Positions 1 to 7,930 of a stretch of DNA of 64,000 nt are shown one piece after another. The notes beneath the pieces are model-generated. The model searched no databases and had not been told where the DNA came from. It saw nothing but the letters and a program-made list of their open reading frames with translations. The stretch's first letter is position 1, and every line of letters starts with the position of its first letter. Origin of the DNA: Bradyrhizobium sp. AUGA SZCCT0283. GTDB taxonomy: Bacteria; Pseudomonadota; Alphaproteobacteria; Rhizobiales; Xanthobacteraceae. The stretch lies in assembly GCF_018130385.1 (NCBI RefSeq), contig NZ_JAFCLU010000017.1:62001-126000 (forward strand). The letters run 5' to 3'. A program made the position numbers and the translations under genes.

Positions 1-41
1 ACGCCATCATAGAGCTAGCCACGCCCCCGCGCATGCGTCAA

Positions 42-466
42 TCAGGCGGTCTTCGTCGTATGCGTACGTTCGAAGCGATAGAAAAGCGCGAGCCAATGCG
101 AATTGCTCACCACTGCGGCTTCCGCATTTCGGAAGCAGCCGCCAATCCAAAGCAGATACGCGGCGATGCAAGACATGAAGATCGGAATGGTCAGCCGTGG
201 ATAGCGCTGCATAAGCAGCACGATCGCCGTCATCCTTCGGTGCTCCGATGTCCTGATCGGATAAGTCAGTGCCACGCCGCTAATGCAACAGAATACATGC
301 ACCGCAAGCGTTCCGTCCATCATGACGCCAAGGGGGGTGCTGTTCACGAAGTCGAGGACCCCGGTCAACCCGCGCCCTTGCATCGCTTCGGGATTGAGCA
401 TCCAGACTTGAAAAACGTGCGAGGGAATGACGACCAGAGCAGCCCAACCATGCAATCCGTCAAGGG
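42..466 (-). pseudogene. Fragment of an acyltransferase-3 (OafA/YrhL-type) membrane protein
   Basis: The reading frame carries the typical start of the acyltransferase-3 domain (LDGLHGWAALVVIPSHVF, like the LDGLRGIAAL motif with its downstream His), then hydrophobic segments (LAVHVFCCISGVALTYPI and IPIFMSCIAAYLLWIGG). Family members have about 10 membrane segments and 340 or more residues. This frame stops after about 140 residues, near the left edge. Upstream of the motif the open frame runs into an unrelated neighbouring gene and has no convincing start. The family is inferred from the N-terminal motif only. It is probably a decayed remnant, and it may have modified a surface polysaccharide when intact. 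Confidence 0.5.
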
Positions 467-694
467 GAGGCGCCCGACTCGATGAAATTCCTCGTTCGCC
501 ACTATCTCTCTGTCTCCGTCGCGCTGATCTCTTGGCGAGCCAGTTCGAACCGCAGTAAGCTCTATGAGAACCTTTCTTCGCGTCTTCAACTATGACCGTC
601 AGCTTATCGAGGTACTTCCCTCGAAGAGATCGCGCGCGTCGGTTTGACGAAATTGAACCGGAGCATTTGGCAACGTCAAACCACTTTGCACCTG

Positions 695-1199
695 CTAAGA
701 GGCCGGTACGTAGTAACTTTCGCGCGTCCCATCCGGCAATTGTATCTCCCAACCCGATCCGCCGTTTTTATCTCCCATGAAGAAATTCGTTGCGCCCGGC
801 GGCGGCAATGAATTGGTAAGCTTGAAAATTTCGTTGCTGGATAGGCTGTCGATCCGAAAGAAGCTGTCAACGTTCTGTTTGGCGGTTTTCTCGATTTCCG
901 TGCGCGCAGATCGCTAAAGAATTTTGCCAGTTCGTCAGATCTCAAATCGGCCTCTATAGATGCATCCATTCGTTGAAACCGTCGGCTTGGTTCTTCATAT
1001 TTTGTAGGGCGAAGGTGACCATACGGGCGAAAACAACGGCATTATACAAGCCGGATCTTGACCGTCTGGGATCATCCATGTCTTTCAGACCTTGACGCGC
1101 GATGTTCAGGCGTTCCTCGGCCGCTCTAATAGAATCTGCTGACGATGCTCCCATGTGGCGATTCGCCTCATAGTTTTTCTTGTAGGAAGTGTTCAGCAA
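695..1199 (-). pseudogene. Frameshifted conserved hypothetical protein (about 168 residues when repaired)
   Basis: One continuous coding sense runs through three frames. The first part (MLNTSYKKNYEANRH to ALQNMKNQADGFNEWM) ends at a stop near 957. It continues in the next frame (SIEADLRSDELAKFFSDLR), then from about 905 in the third frame (TEIEKTAKQNVDSFFRIDS to WEIQLPDGTRESYYVPAS) to the stop at 695-697. The joined protein is plausible: a helical N-terminal half and a C-terminal half with a GSGWEIQLPDGT stretch. I do not know a function. Two shifts close together suggest a dead gene rather than programmed frameshifting. Confidence 0.6.
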
Positions 1200-1244
1200 C
1201 CGGAGGCGACCGCAAGGGTCGACGCTTTGTGGTAACTTGAAAAC

Positions 1245-1448
1245 TCATGATCGAGGTGGGACCAAGCGACCAGCGATCCATCCGCACAGCCATCCAAACG
1301 CCTGACTCAAAACCAGGCCTGCCACCGCAAATAGCGCAAAGCTGCCCCAGAGCAGCCATTGGGATTCGCCGACGTTCCATGGCAACATAACTCGGATAAC
1401 ATCCGGCAAATTCGATAGAACATCCCAGAGTTGTCGAAATGTTTCCAT
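1245..1448 (-). CDS. Small membrane protein, hypothetical
   Basis: This is a 67-residue product starting METFRQLWDVLSNLPDVIRV. It has one clear hydrophobic segment (WLLWGSFALFAVAGLVLSQAFGWLCGWIAG) and an Arg-Pro-rich end. The start at 1448 has GGGG a few bases upstream. The same frame is open further upstream, where it reads the tail of the decayed lipoprotein gene, so the true start is uncertain. No family is recognised. Confidence 0.4.
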   Translation of the reverse strand: METFRQLWDVLSNLPDVIRVMLPWNVGESQWLLWGSFALFAVAGLVLSQAFGWLCGWIAGRLVPPRS

Positions 1449-1499
1449 TTTAGCCCCATCATCCCCCTTAGAAGATTTCGCTGCATCGAGATGCATTCC

Positions 1500-1841
1500 A
1501 AAGGGGCCGACAGAATCCTCGCGCGGGCGAATTTCAATGATCTTGCCTATAAGGTCGGCAAGATATCAGCGCTGCACCAAACCTTCGGGCCACCCATCGA
1601 CGCGTTGGAGCTTGTCTCCCAAACATAGACACGCCGGCCGTCGTCCGAAAGCCGTTGATCGCGTTAAGCAGCTCCATAGGCCACAAAGAAATCGTCGGCC
1701 CGCTTGCCGACCCAAGTTGCCTGCATCGCTTGGCCAGCCTGCTGCGTTGAGCCGCAGCCTGCCAGCGTCGTTGCCAAGGCCAAAAGCCAGCAGGACGCGA
1801 GGGCACAGCAATCCCAGCGCCGATCTCGGCGTCGATTTCAT
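1500..1841 (-). pseudogene. Decayed lipoprotein gene
   Basis: The ATG at 1841 starts a signal-peptide-like stretch (MKSTPRSALGLLCPRVLLAFG). After one frameshift the sense continues as LATTLAGCGSTQQAGQAMQATWVGKRADDFF, with a lipobox (LAGC). An in-frame TAA follows, then more sense (DDGRRVYVWETSS, CSADI), and a second stop and shift lead into GKIIEIRPRED. That pattern fits a short periplasmic lipoprotein with a VYVWE strand and a C-terminal Cys-containing strand. At least two frame changes and one or two stops make it non-functional as read. Confidence 0.5.
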
Positions 1842-1990
1842 GGATAATCTCCCCAGCCGATGGCCATTCAAACGCAACCAGCGGTGGAGAGCAAGCCCTG
1901 GAGGATGCCAAAGCCGGCCCGGGATGCCTTGGCAGTCGCTTTGCGCTGGACCGCGGCTAACCCGGTGCCTAGCGGCGAGAGCCAGGAGGA

Positions 1991-2187
1991 TCAGAGAAAA
2001 TCCTGAAGCCGCGCGAGTTCAGCAACAATCTCTTCAGATAGAACAGCACTCACCAGGGGGGCTGTGGTGAAGTATGGATCCCATATAGGTGTCGTGTGGG
2101 ATCCGGCTTGGCCATGAACTCGCGGATGCACTCATCCAGCGTGCCATCGACCAACAGATAGGGGCTCACGGCATCGGTACGACGCTG
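1991..2187 (-). pseudogene. Short conserved hypothetical protein, frameshifted in a C6 run
   Basis: The coding sense reads AVSPYLLVDGTLDECIREFMAKP, then TRHLYGIHTSPQPP. It then needs one extra base in the run of six C (six G on the plus strand, near 2055-2060) to continue as LVSAVLSEEIVAELARLQDFL, with a stop at 1991-1993. The upstream part has no ATG in frame after the nearest stop, so the N-terminus is also missing or uses another start. The repaired protein would be about 65 residues. Function is unknown. Confidence 0.55.
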
Positions 2188-2308
2188 ATTATTAAGTGAA
2201 GGCCATTTACGAAACTAGCCGGAGCATCGAAATTTATGTGGCTCGCGGAAAGATCGATATCGCTCATTTCCCTTTCGCCTTTAGCCCCTGTTCGACAAGC
2301 CGGCGGAT

Positions 2309-2517
2309 CTATACTTTGGGAAACAATCTGTCCGTCGATTTGTCCAGCCGTCTGTCTCCACCTACCGAGTTGAGGTGACCTACGAGTTCGCCCGTTGGCT
2401 TGTAAATCTTTTGGCCACGAAGGTCGTACAGCCTTTTTTGGCGGCTAGGTCATAAATTCCATTCGCCCGGATGTCAGCGACGTACTGTCCTTCGCTGTTG
2501 AATATTTTTCCGTCCAT
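2309..2517 (-). pseudogene. Small MDGKIF-type repeat protein, frameshifted in an A6 run
   Basis: From the ATG at 2517 the sense is MDGKIFNSEGQYVADIRANGIYDLA. It then needs one extra base in a run of six A to continue as RLYDLRGQKIYKPTGELVGHLNSV, with a stop at 2309-2311. The two halves resemble each other (IYDLA, LYDLRG, IYKPTGEL), as in small beta-repeat proteins. The start lies 5 bases after the stop of the ribbon-helix-helix gene, so the two would be co-transcribed. Function is unknown. Confidence 0.55.
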
Positions 2518-2522
2518 AAGGA

Positions 2523-2888
2523 TCATTTCTTCCCTGGACGGTCAACTCGCACTTCCCGAAACTCTTCCGGTCCCTTGATCAGGCGACGCTTCCGGCTTGC
2601 CTTTTCGTCACTGTCAGCTGTGCCGACCGTCAAGCTATCAATCGCCTTTGCTGCGAGATCCGCGAGGGCAGCGCGCTGCCGCTCCGAAGGCGCCGATTTC
2701 GTCTTCACGGTAAGGCCGAGTTCGACGAGCCGGCGGAACGCTTCCGAACGATTGGTGTCATTCGCCGCCGCCCATGCCTCTACTTCGGCAATCAATGGGG
2801 TCGGCATCCGCGCGGCGATATGCGGGTCTTTCCCGGTTGCGGGACGACCGCGCCGTTTTTTAGGTGCAACCTTTATTGACTTTTTCAT
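2523..2888 (-). CDS. Ribbon-helix-helix (CopG/Arc-type) DNA-binding protein
   Basis: This is a 121-residue protein. A basic N-terminus (MKKSIKVAPKKRRGRP) leads into a short strand (PHIAARMPTPLIAEVEAWAAAN) and two helices (TNRSEAFRRLVELGL), the layout of ribbon-helix-helix repressors that bind as dimers. The C-terminal half is charged (SDEKASRKRRLIKG) and may contact a partner. It is transcribed away from the gene at 2977, across a region with an inverted repeat at 2891-2908 that could be its operator. It may be the element's local regulator or an unpaired antitoxin, but no toxin is visible beside it. Confidence 0.7.
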   Translation of the reverse strand: MKKSIKVAPKKRRGRPATGKDPHIAARMPTPLIAEVEAWAAANDTNRSEAFRRLVELGLTVKTKSAPSERQRAALADLAAKAIDSLTVGTADSDEKASRKRRLIKGPEEFREVRVDRPGKK

Positions 2889-2890
2889 AA

Positions 2891-2908
2891 TTTAGGTTGT
2901 ACCCTAAA
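2891..2908. promoter_or_regulatory. Inverted repeat, candidate operator of the ribbon-helix-helix gene
   Basis: TTTAGG and CCTAAA arms lie 6 bases apart, just upstream of the ATG at 2888. A related AGGTGCAACC sequence lies inside the first codons (about 2865-2875). Ribbon-helix-helix proteins commonly bind such repeats at their own promoter. The link is inferred. Confidence 0.35.
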
Positions 2909-2911
2909 AAC

Positions 2912-2946
2912 GAGCCGAGTGGAAGCTGACACTTCCGCCTCGGCTC
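2912..2946. other. Stem-loop in the divergent intergenic region
   Basis: The outer arms are GAGCCGAG and CTCGGCTC, with inner arms GGAAG and CTTCC. The hairpin lies in the leader of the gene at 2977, about 30 bases before its ATG. No T-run follows, so it is not a classical terminator. It may act in the 5' untranslated region. Confidence 0.4.
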
Positions 2947-2976
2947 TAACCCGAGCCACGAAGGAATGGAATCCAA

Positions 2977-3702
2977 ATGACCCAGGCTGCCGCGTTGCAT
3001 AGCACGCCACCCACAAACACATCTGGGGACACCGCTGGCGCGCTGTACCGCCGAACCGACATTTCCTCAGAGGAGCTATTCCACGCCCTCGGCCGCCCCC
3101 GCCAAGAGGCCATGGACGAGATCGAGCGGCTGCTGACATTCCTCGACTCCACCGAGCCGGATCCTGATCTCGAACCATCGCTCGGCAGCGGTTTGAGCGG
3201 TGGCGACGATCGTGAGGCCGAGGACGAGAACGACGAGCCTTCGCTCGGCGCTGACGGGCGCGACAATCAACTGTTTTCGTGGATGGGAGACATAACCGAC
3301 CGCGAGGCCGACCCCGCCGAATCCGGCATCGCTGACCATGATGGGCTGCTGGAGCAGATCGGGACGCAGGACTGGCAGCAAGGAGGGATGGCGTTGATAA
3401 ATTCATATCCCCCCCCAAAGCATCCACCCCGACGGCCGCGCCGGCGCCTCACCAGCCGCCGCGCAAGGGAAAAAGGCGAGGCCCGTATAAACATCAGCGC
3501 GAAAGGGAGTATCAGGGCCGCTTACCGGTCATCGATCCGGCCGGAGAAACGGACGGGATTTTCCGATTCATCGCTGAGCACCGAGCGGCGGCAGCCCATT
3601 ACGACCGTTGCGTCACCGTTGAAAACGTGGCGGAAGGCAAGGTTTCCCACGGCGAATTTTTCTATCTTCAGCGCAATACGCGCGCCGCCTTTGAACAGAT
3701 GA
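2977..3702 (+). CDS. Acidic hypothetical protein with EPSLGS repeats, probably read past its true end
   Basis: The N-terminal 137 residues look real: MTQAAALHSTPP, an acidic linker with two EPSLG motifs (DLEPSLGSG, NDEPSLGAD), and DPAESGIADHDGLLEQIGTQDWQ near 3370. Proteins with repeated EPSLGS motifs are familiar from Bradyrhizobium-type accessory regions, but their role is unknown to me. From about 3388 the frame reads out of phase through the next gene and becomes Arg-rich low-quality sequence (RRPRRRLTSRRAREKG). The natural stop has therefore probably been lost, and the true protein likely ends near 3390-3400. Confidence 0.55.
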   Translation: MTQAAALHSTPPTNTSGDTAGALYRRTDISSEELFHALGRPRQEAMDEIERLLTFLDSTEPDPDLEPSLGSGLSGGDDREAEDENDEPSLGADGRDNQLFSWMGDITDREADPAESGIADHDGLLEQIGTQDWQQGGMALINSYPPPKHPPRRPRRRLTSRRAREKGEARINISAKGSIRAAYRSSIRPEKRTGFSDSSLSTERRQPITTVASPLKTWRKARFPTANFSIFSAIRAPPLNR

Positions 3703-3947
3703 TGCTTTTTTGCACGCTGCGTGATCCTCCAACGCCCGACCACGCGCCGCCGCCTGATCCATCAAGCGCGATATCTCGCCGGGCAGTTCAGCGAACATGT
3801 TGGCTGGGACGAGGGGCGTGCGAAACCATCTATCGGCCGGAAAAAATCAATGATCGTCCGTGGTTCGCGGCATTCCTGCACAGCCTCGCGGCAGGCCTGC
3901 GGAAGATGGCCGGCGAACTCGATCCCAAACCAGGAAAGGATTCGTAG
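3388..3947 (+). pseudogene. Frameshifted hypothetical protein (about 185 residues when repaired)
   Basis: The ATG at 3388 is preceded by a strong AGGAGGG and starts MALINSY. A shift in a run of eight C (near 3409-3416) puts the sense in the frame PPRKGKRRGPYKHQRERE, VIDPAGETDGIFRFIAEHR, HGEFFYLQRNTRAAFEQM. A second shift near 3718 gives ILQRPTTRRRLIHQARYLAGQF. A third near 3825 returns to INDRPWFAAFLHSLAAGLRKMAGELDP, ending at 3947. Each piece is coding-like and they join in order, so this is one gene broken three times. It is helical, and its function is unknown. Confidence 0.6.
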
Positions 3948-4081
3948 CCATGACCAACGGTGTCGACTTTGGGCCGTCATGAAGCGCCGGCGGGTAGGGG
4001 AATTCCTTAACTGCCGACCGTTATGTTCGAGGCAATCGCGGAAGTCCCCAAGGTCCTGCGAGATTGTTGCGTAAGGGAAAA

Positions 4082-4105
4082 CCCGCCGGGTCTGCGGCGG
4101 GCTTT
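4082..4105. terminator. Rho-independent terminator, possibly bidirectional
   Basis: A 7-bp stem, CCCGCCG with CGGCGGG, has a 6-base loop. It is followed by CTTT on the plus strand and by TTTT on the minus strand. It separates the broken gene ending at 3947 from the PilZ gene. Confidence 0.6.
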
Positions 4106-4145
4106 CCATTCAATTTTCATTTTTTCAGTTTGACGATTGATTTGG

Positions 4146-4430
4146 ATGGAGCAGCGCAAGGCACATCGTGTCGTATTTGAGCGGGGCTATGCCGCTAACA
4201 TGATGGCCATTGACGGTACTTGGCGACGCCCCTGCACTATGGAGGATGTATCGGACACCGGCGCTAAACTAACTATCGACGGCTCGATCGAAGGTCTTAA
4301 CCTAAAGGAATTTTTCCTGCTGCTTTCGACTATGGGAAAAGCATACCGGCGCTGCCAACTGGCCTGGGTGAATGGCGATCAGGTTGGCGTCTTTTTCCTC
4401 AAACCGGGCGACAAGAAGAAAAAGCCCTAA
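4146..4430 (+). CDS. Single-domain PilZ protein
   Basis: The product is 94 residues from the ATG at 4146 (a TTG three codons earlier is also possible). The fold shows the PilZ marks: a basic N-terminus (EQRKAHRVVFERG), the D/NxSxxG motif (DVSDTGAKL) and later strands (CQLAWVNGDQVGVFFL). PilZ domains usually bind cyclic-di-GMP through RxxxR and DxSxxG. The Arg motif here (RKAHR) matches loosely, so binding is likely but not certain. A lone domain would act by contacting a partner. It ends in a Lys-rich tail. A terminator lies just upstream, so it has its own promoter. Confidence 0.75.
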   Translation: MEQRKAHRVVFERGYAANMMAIDGTWRRPCTMEDVSDTGAKLTIDGSIEGLNLKEFFLLLSTMGKAYRRCQLAWVNGDQVGVFFLKPGDKKKKP

Positions 4431-4469
4431 GAGCCCGAACGGCATTTCGCGCACCGGGGCGGTGTCTAA

Positions 4470-4673
4470 TCAGGATACCCTCTCCTCGAGGCTAGGAACG
4501 CTGGCGGGCCTTCGTGTTTGGACCGAGCCGCGGACCTCGGCCGCCACCTCTGCTTGCCTGACGAGCTCGCGTAGTAAATTCAAGTCCTCGAGTTCCGTCA
4601 GAAGATTCGAGGATAGGGTAGCGTAAGCTTCAATGCATTTCTGGAAATCAATGCGGGGCTGAAGAGAAGGCAT
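4470..4673 (-). CDS. Small hypothetical protein
   Basis: This 67-residue product starts MPSLQPRIDFQKCIEAYATLSSNLLTELEDLNLLRELVRQAE, a helical segment with regular leucines (a short coiled coil). The start codon has AGAGG eight bases upstream. The last 20 residues look less coding-like, so the gene may be frameshifted near its end. It is convergent with the PilZ gene. Function is unknown. Confidence 0.5.
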   Translation of the reverse strand: MPSLQPRIDFQKCIEAYATLSSNLLTELEDLNLLRELVRQAEVAAEVRGSVQTRRPASVPSLEERVS

Positions 4674-4820
4674 TTCGAAAACCTCTTACTAACTAATATC
4701 AATGCTTGACTGTGAAGAGGGGGGACGTCTGTTTCAACAGGATTCGTTTGTATTGCCGTGACCCTGGATTCTTACGGGGGTCGGAGGCGAACGGAGCCGT
4801 CGTCCCGCACCCATTATTGA

Positions 4821-4926
4821 TCAGGCCGCCTCGGAGATCGGAGCGGGGATTACCTGAGTGATAGTGTGGAAGCGTTTCTCAACGTCGGCGACCGTGGCGA
4901 TCAGGTCGTCGCGCCGGGACGTCAGC
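4821..4926 (-). pseudogene. Gene remnant within a 410-base stretch without intact genes
   Basis: Between 4674 and 5084 I see no intact gene. On the minus strand a coding-like stretch reads LTSRRDDLIATVADVEKRF, then HTITQVIPAPISEAA, with a stop at 4821-4823. A TAG lies directly upstream and there is no start codon. It is probably the tail of a lost gene. Confidence 0.3.
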
Positions 4927-5084
4927 TAGCGGTGCTAGCATCTTGCTCCACAGTCTGTACCTCTTGATCTACAACGATAAATACAGCGGGGCCGCAGAGT
5001 GACCACACCGGGAGATTCAGCGGCGGCTTTTTCGTAGGAGGGGCTCAATGAACTATCAGGCCTTTCACGAACGAAAGCCTCACC

Positions 5085-5282
5085 ATGATGTACGAGGCCG
5101 TCCGTGGTGCTTTGGCTGCCGATGACGCGGCCGAACGCCAGGGCGGCGAACCCAAGTTCAAGGTCCGCGATACGCCAGAGTGGAAGAAGCACGCAGCAGA
5201 CTTGGAATCCGAAATGCTTAGACGGGGCATGCTGTTCGAGGTCATCGATTGGGCTGAGGGACAAGGATCCCTGCCGCTTTAG
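5085..5282 (+). CDS. Small hypothetical protein
   Basis: This is a 65-residue acidic protein: MMYEAVRGALAADDAAE, then KFKVRDTPEWKKHAADLE, ending EVIDWAEGQGSLPL. It reads as one continuous fold with alternating helices and a terminal strand, and its codon use is normal. The ribosome binding site is weak. A hairpin follows the stop. It resembles short conserved proteins of rhizobial accessory regions, and the function is unknown. Confidence 0.6.
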   Translation: MMYEAVRGALAADDAAERQGGEPKFKVRDTPEWKKHAADLESEMLRRGMLFEVIDWAEGQGSLPL

Positions 5283-5285
5283 AGT

Positions 5286-5304
5286 CGCGGGGCTTCGTCC
5301 CGCG
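5286..5304 (+). terminator. Hairpin after the small gene at 5085
   Basis: A 6-bp stem, CGCGGG with CCCGCG, lies 3 bases after the stop codon and is followed by a pyrimidine-rich CTCCTTTCT. The T-run is poor, so this is a weak terminator or a 3'-end stabilising stem. Confidence 0.4.
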
Positions 5305-5383
5305 CTCCTTTCTAGGGGATTGACGGCCGAAATCCGAAATGGTGCACTGCGACCATTGCAGTGTGTTTATTTTGGAGTTTGCG

Positions 5384-5596
5384 ATGAATGACGTGGTTGA
5401 ACTCATTTTGAATACCTTCCAGTCAATGCGCCCCCTTGATACCGAGCGAGCTGCCGATTCAAGGCAAAAAATTTGCCGATACATTGAAACCTTGGCGTCT
5501 GCTGGCCAGCGCGATACCGAGCAGCTCACGATATACGGCTTGGCCTATTTGACAGAACTGCACGAGGGGCAAGATCCTCAGTTCACTGGGTGCTAG
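5384..5596 (+). CDS. Small hypothetical protein
   Basis: This is a 70-residue product from the ATG at 5384, with TGGAG six bases upstream, which is why I prefer it over the earlier start at 5339. The sequence is MNDVVELILNTFQSMRPLD, then DSRQKICRYIETLASAGQRD and YGLAYLTELHEGQDPQFTGC. It is helical and intact. I recall similar small proteins in rhizobial genomes but know no function. Confidence 0.6.
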   Translation: MNDVVELILNTFQSMRPLDTERAADSRQKICRYIETLASAGQRDTEQLTIYGLAYLTELHEGQDPQFTGC

Positions 5597-5719
5597 TCGC
5601 GGTCCAATCTTTAGCCGCGGACTTCACGCGCGGGGCTCGGCTCCACGCTCATCCTTGACGGCTGCGAGCGCAAGCCTAAGGCTCCGTCATACTGTAGGGC
5701 CGTATATTTGAGGTGATTT

Positions 5720-5908
5720 ATGAACGTGGAATTTGTTCGTGAGCTGTTGGCGCGAGCCGCCGCAGCGTCCTGGGCAGACGCCAATCGCAACGAGACCGAG
5801 GCGCGCCAGCAGGGGCACCTGCACGAGATCGTGGCCTGGCGGACCCGACTACAGAAAATCGACAGGCGGATCGCCCGGTATGGATTGGACCGATACGCGA
5901 GACCGTAA
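5720..5908 (+). CDS. Small hypothetical protein
   Basis: This is a 62-residue helical protein (MNVEFVRELLARAAAASWAD, then HLHEIVAWRTRLQKIDRRIARYGLDRY). It has a good GAGGTGA ribosome binding site about five bases before the ATG. It is the third of three short plus-strand genes in a row. Function is unknown. Confidence 0.55.
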   Translation: MNVEFVRELLARAAAASWADANRNETEARQQGHLHEIVAWRTRLQKIDRRIARYGLDRYARP

Positions 5909-5953
5909 GGTCGCCAGTTTGCTGTCCCTTCCGATCGGAGTCGCTATCCACAC

Positions 5954-6274
5954 TCATACACGATCGAGGGCCGTTGCCGGGCGCCCGGGCTTGATGCACA
6001 CTCCGAAGGTGGACCCGGGGCGCAAACCCGAGCCCACCTCGCAGGGAGCCATCTCAGTGAGCCTGGAGGGCCGGCGGTAACGACGCCGGCCTTCTGTTTT
6101 TTCACCGAGCGTGCGAAGCCTGACACGCGACTCGTCGGGAATGGAGTAAAACTCCTCCGCTATGCACCGCTCTTCAATGATGTGGACAAGTCGCCGCGGG
6201 CTGGGGGGATCAGGTTGATCCGTTACTAGCGAGCGCAGACCGGCCCATGCGCTGGCGCCGAGCGACCGGCACAT
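5954..6274 (-). CDS. Possible hypothetical protein
   Basis: The open frame holds one coding-like stretch (RRLVHIIEERCIAEEFYSIPDESRVRLRTLGEKT), but its C-terminal third runs over the terminator at 6069-6102 and looks non-coding. It may be a truncated gene ending near 6100. No family is recognised. Confidence 0.25.
   Translation of the reverse strand: MCRSLGASAWAGLRSLVTDQPDPPSPRRLVHIIEERCIAEEFYSIPDESRVRLRTLGEKTEGRRRYRRPSRLTEMAPCEVGSGLRPGSTFGVCIKPGRPATALDRV
6069..6102 (+). terminator. Rho-independent terminator
   Basis: An 8-bp perfect stem, GGCCGGCG with CGCCGGCC, has a 7-base loop and is followed by TTCTGTTTTTT. It would end plus-strand transcription of the small genes at 5085-5908. Confidence 0.7.
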
Positions 6275-6298
6275 GACAGCCTGCAGCGGGGCAAGCGT

Positions 6299-6514
6299 CT
6301 ATTGGCTGTCCCAAGAATGAGGCACCCACCACAATTCCGGCTCCATCTTGACCTCGACGCGGTAATAGGTGTGACCATCCACAGTGGCCCGGCCAACGGC
6401 ATGCACCGAAGAGCCCTCCGCGATGTAGAGGCACGTTCTTCCATCCATATTTGCCATTAGGAACATGCGACCCCCGATCAGGTCGTTTAGTTCCGCGATG
6501 TTACCCCTAGTCAC
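6299..6514 (-). CDS. Small hypothetical protein
   Basis: This is a 71-residue product from a GTG. The sequence (MTRGNIAELNDLIGGRMFLM, then GSSVHAVGRATVDGHTYYRVEV and WWVPHSWDSQ) alternates short strands and looks coding. It lies between the integrase and the terminator at 6069. Function is unknown. Confidence 0.4.
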   Translation of the reverse strand: MTRGNIAELNDLIGGRMFLMANMDGRTCLYIAEGSSVHAVGRATVDGHTYYRVEVKMEPELWWVPHSWDSQ

Positions 6515-6612
6515 CGCGCAAACCGTAGCTTCGGAGCGTGGGGTCGGAGGACGAATTTCGCGATGAAGAACACTTCGCGGGCAAGGTTCAACGACAAGCC
6601 ACAGCTTGCACT

Positions 6613-7914
6613 CTACGCAGCCATCGACATCGTCTCAGATCTGACCCCTGGTTCGGCCTGATCGGCAGTCTCCTCGACCTTCGCGCTTCCGAGCCACCGC
6701 ACTAACGGAGGATCTCGCTTTACTTCGAGGCTATGGACAACCAACTCTGAAATTCTTTGCTGCTGTTGACGTAGGTGATCCCTTAGCAATCGATCGCGCG
6801 TGATGTACCCTGCGTTCACGCCGGGGAGCGAATGGTTCATCAAGAGATGAATGTCGAGTTCCGAAACACCTGCCGCTTGTGCGAGCGTGCGATAGCTCTG
6901 CCGCAGATCGTTGCCCCATTTGGAAAGGACATCTCGCTCTTCCTTGTGCTCCACGAGATGTCCTGGTTCGCTGTCGGCTGGAAACAACCACGATTTCCCT
7001 TGCTCGGAAAACATAATCCGCCCCCACCTGACTGCGCGGATGATACAGCGGAACATCGGCCGCGATAGTGGGATGTCGAATGCCTTCTCCTCTCCACCCT
7101 TGGGCTTCGGGATATGGATGAGCCTTCCTCGTAGATCGATGTGCTCTATGCGGACCTTTTTAAGCGCTGTTGGTCGTGATCCACTGAGAAGTGTCAAAAG
7201 GTGAAATTCTCGCCTTAGCGGGTTGTCCAGTGCGTAAAGCTCCTTAAGCCAACCGCTGATGTCGTTTGGTCCCATCCCCGTGTTGCGTCGATGCTCCTTG
7301 TTCCAGTCGATTGCGGAGACCGGGTTCGCAGCAGGCAGATCGGTATTGCTTCTTCGGGCGTGGTTGTAGACGGCCCGCAGACTGCGCATAGCCCCATTTG
7401 CAATGTAGGGGCCGTTTTCCTGCGTAATCTTGTCGTGGCGTTCAACAACAAGAATCGGCTGTCGGCCAAGCCGAGCAAGCGGATTGTCGAGCCAGTCCTT
7501 GAATAGCCGCTCCATGTGATCTCGATAGTTTTCAATCGTCCCTGAGTTTCGACCCTTACGTTTCATGTGCGCATCCCGATAGCGCTCCCAGGCCTGCCGA
7601 AGCGTTATTGAGCCTGGCTTGATCGTCGGAGCTTCACCAGGACGTTGGCCTTTGGCTATCGACCCGAGTGCGTCCTTGGCTTTGCCTCGCGCTTGGCGCG
7701 TGGTCATCTCACCAAAATCGCCGAGCTTTACCTGGGCAGTGAATTCACGAACGCCATCACGCCAGAACTCACCTTGCGCCATGAAAGTCTTCCGGCGCTT
7801 GCCGACGAGCACGAAAAATCCCGGCAGCTCACTATCGCGCACCTTGTATTGCTTCTCCCCCGCGCACAGACGCGCAATGCTCCTGTCGGTGAGAATCTTG
7901 CGCTGATCAGCCAT
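6613..7914 (-). CDS. Tyrosine recombinase (phage-type integrase)
   Basis: This 433-residue enzyme would insert and excise the element by site-specific recombination. Domains in order: an N-terminal arm-binding part, a SAM-like core-binding domain at about 100-200 (RQAWERYRDAHMKRKGR), and a catalytic domain from about 220. Visible catalytic positions are Arg247 in LLSGSRPTALKK, a box reading N335-D-L-R338 where most family members have His-x-x-Arg, His361 and the nucleophile Tyr370 (VNAGYITRD). The ATG at 7914 has GAAGG six bases upstream and is preferred over the one at 7974, which lies inside an inverted repeat. It sits next to the tRNA-Arg fragment at 8096-8141, the expected place for this enzyme. 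Confidence 0.88.
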   Translation of the reverse strand: MADQRKILTDRSIARLCAGEKQYKVRDSELPGFFVLVGKRRKTFMAQGEFWRDGVREFTAQVKLGDFGEMTTRQARGKAKDALGSIAKGQRPGEAPTIKPGSITLRQAWERYRDAHMKRKGRNSGTIENYRDHMERLFKDWLDNPLARLGRQPILVVERHDKITQENGPYIANGAMRSLRAVYNHARRSNTDLPAANPVSAIDWNKEHRRNTGMGPNDISGWLKELYALDNPLRREFHLLTLLSGSRPTALKKVRIEHIDLRGRLIHIPKPKGGEEKAFDIPLSRPMFRCIIRAVRWGRIMFSEQGKSWLFPADSEPGHLVEHKEERDVLSKWGNDLRQSYRTLAQAAGVSELDIHLLMNHSLPGVNAGYITRDRLLRDHLRQQQQRISELVVHSLEVKRDPPLVRWLGSAKVEETADQAEPGVRSETMSMAA

Positions 7915-7930
7915 GGGTGCCTTCACCATT

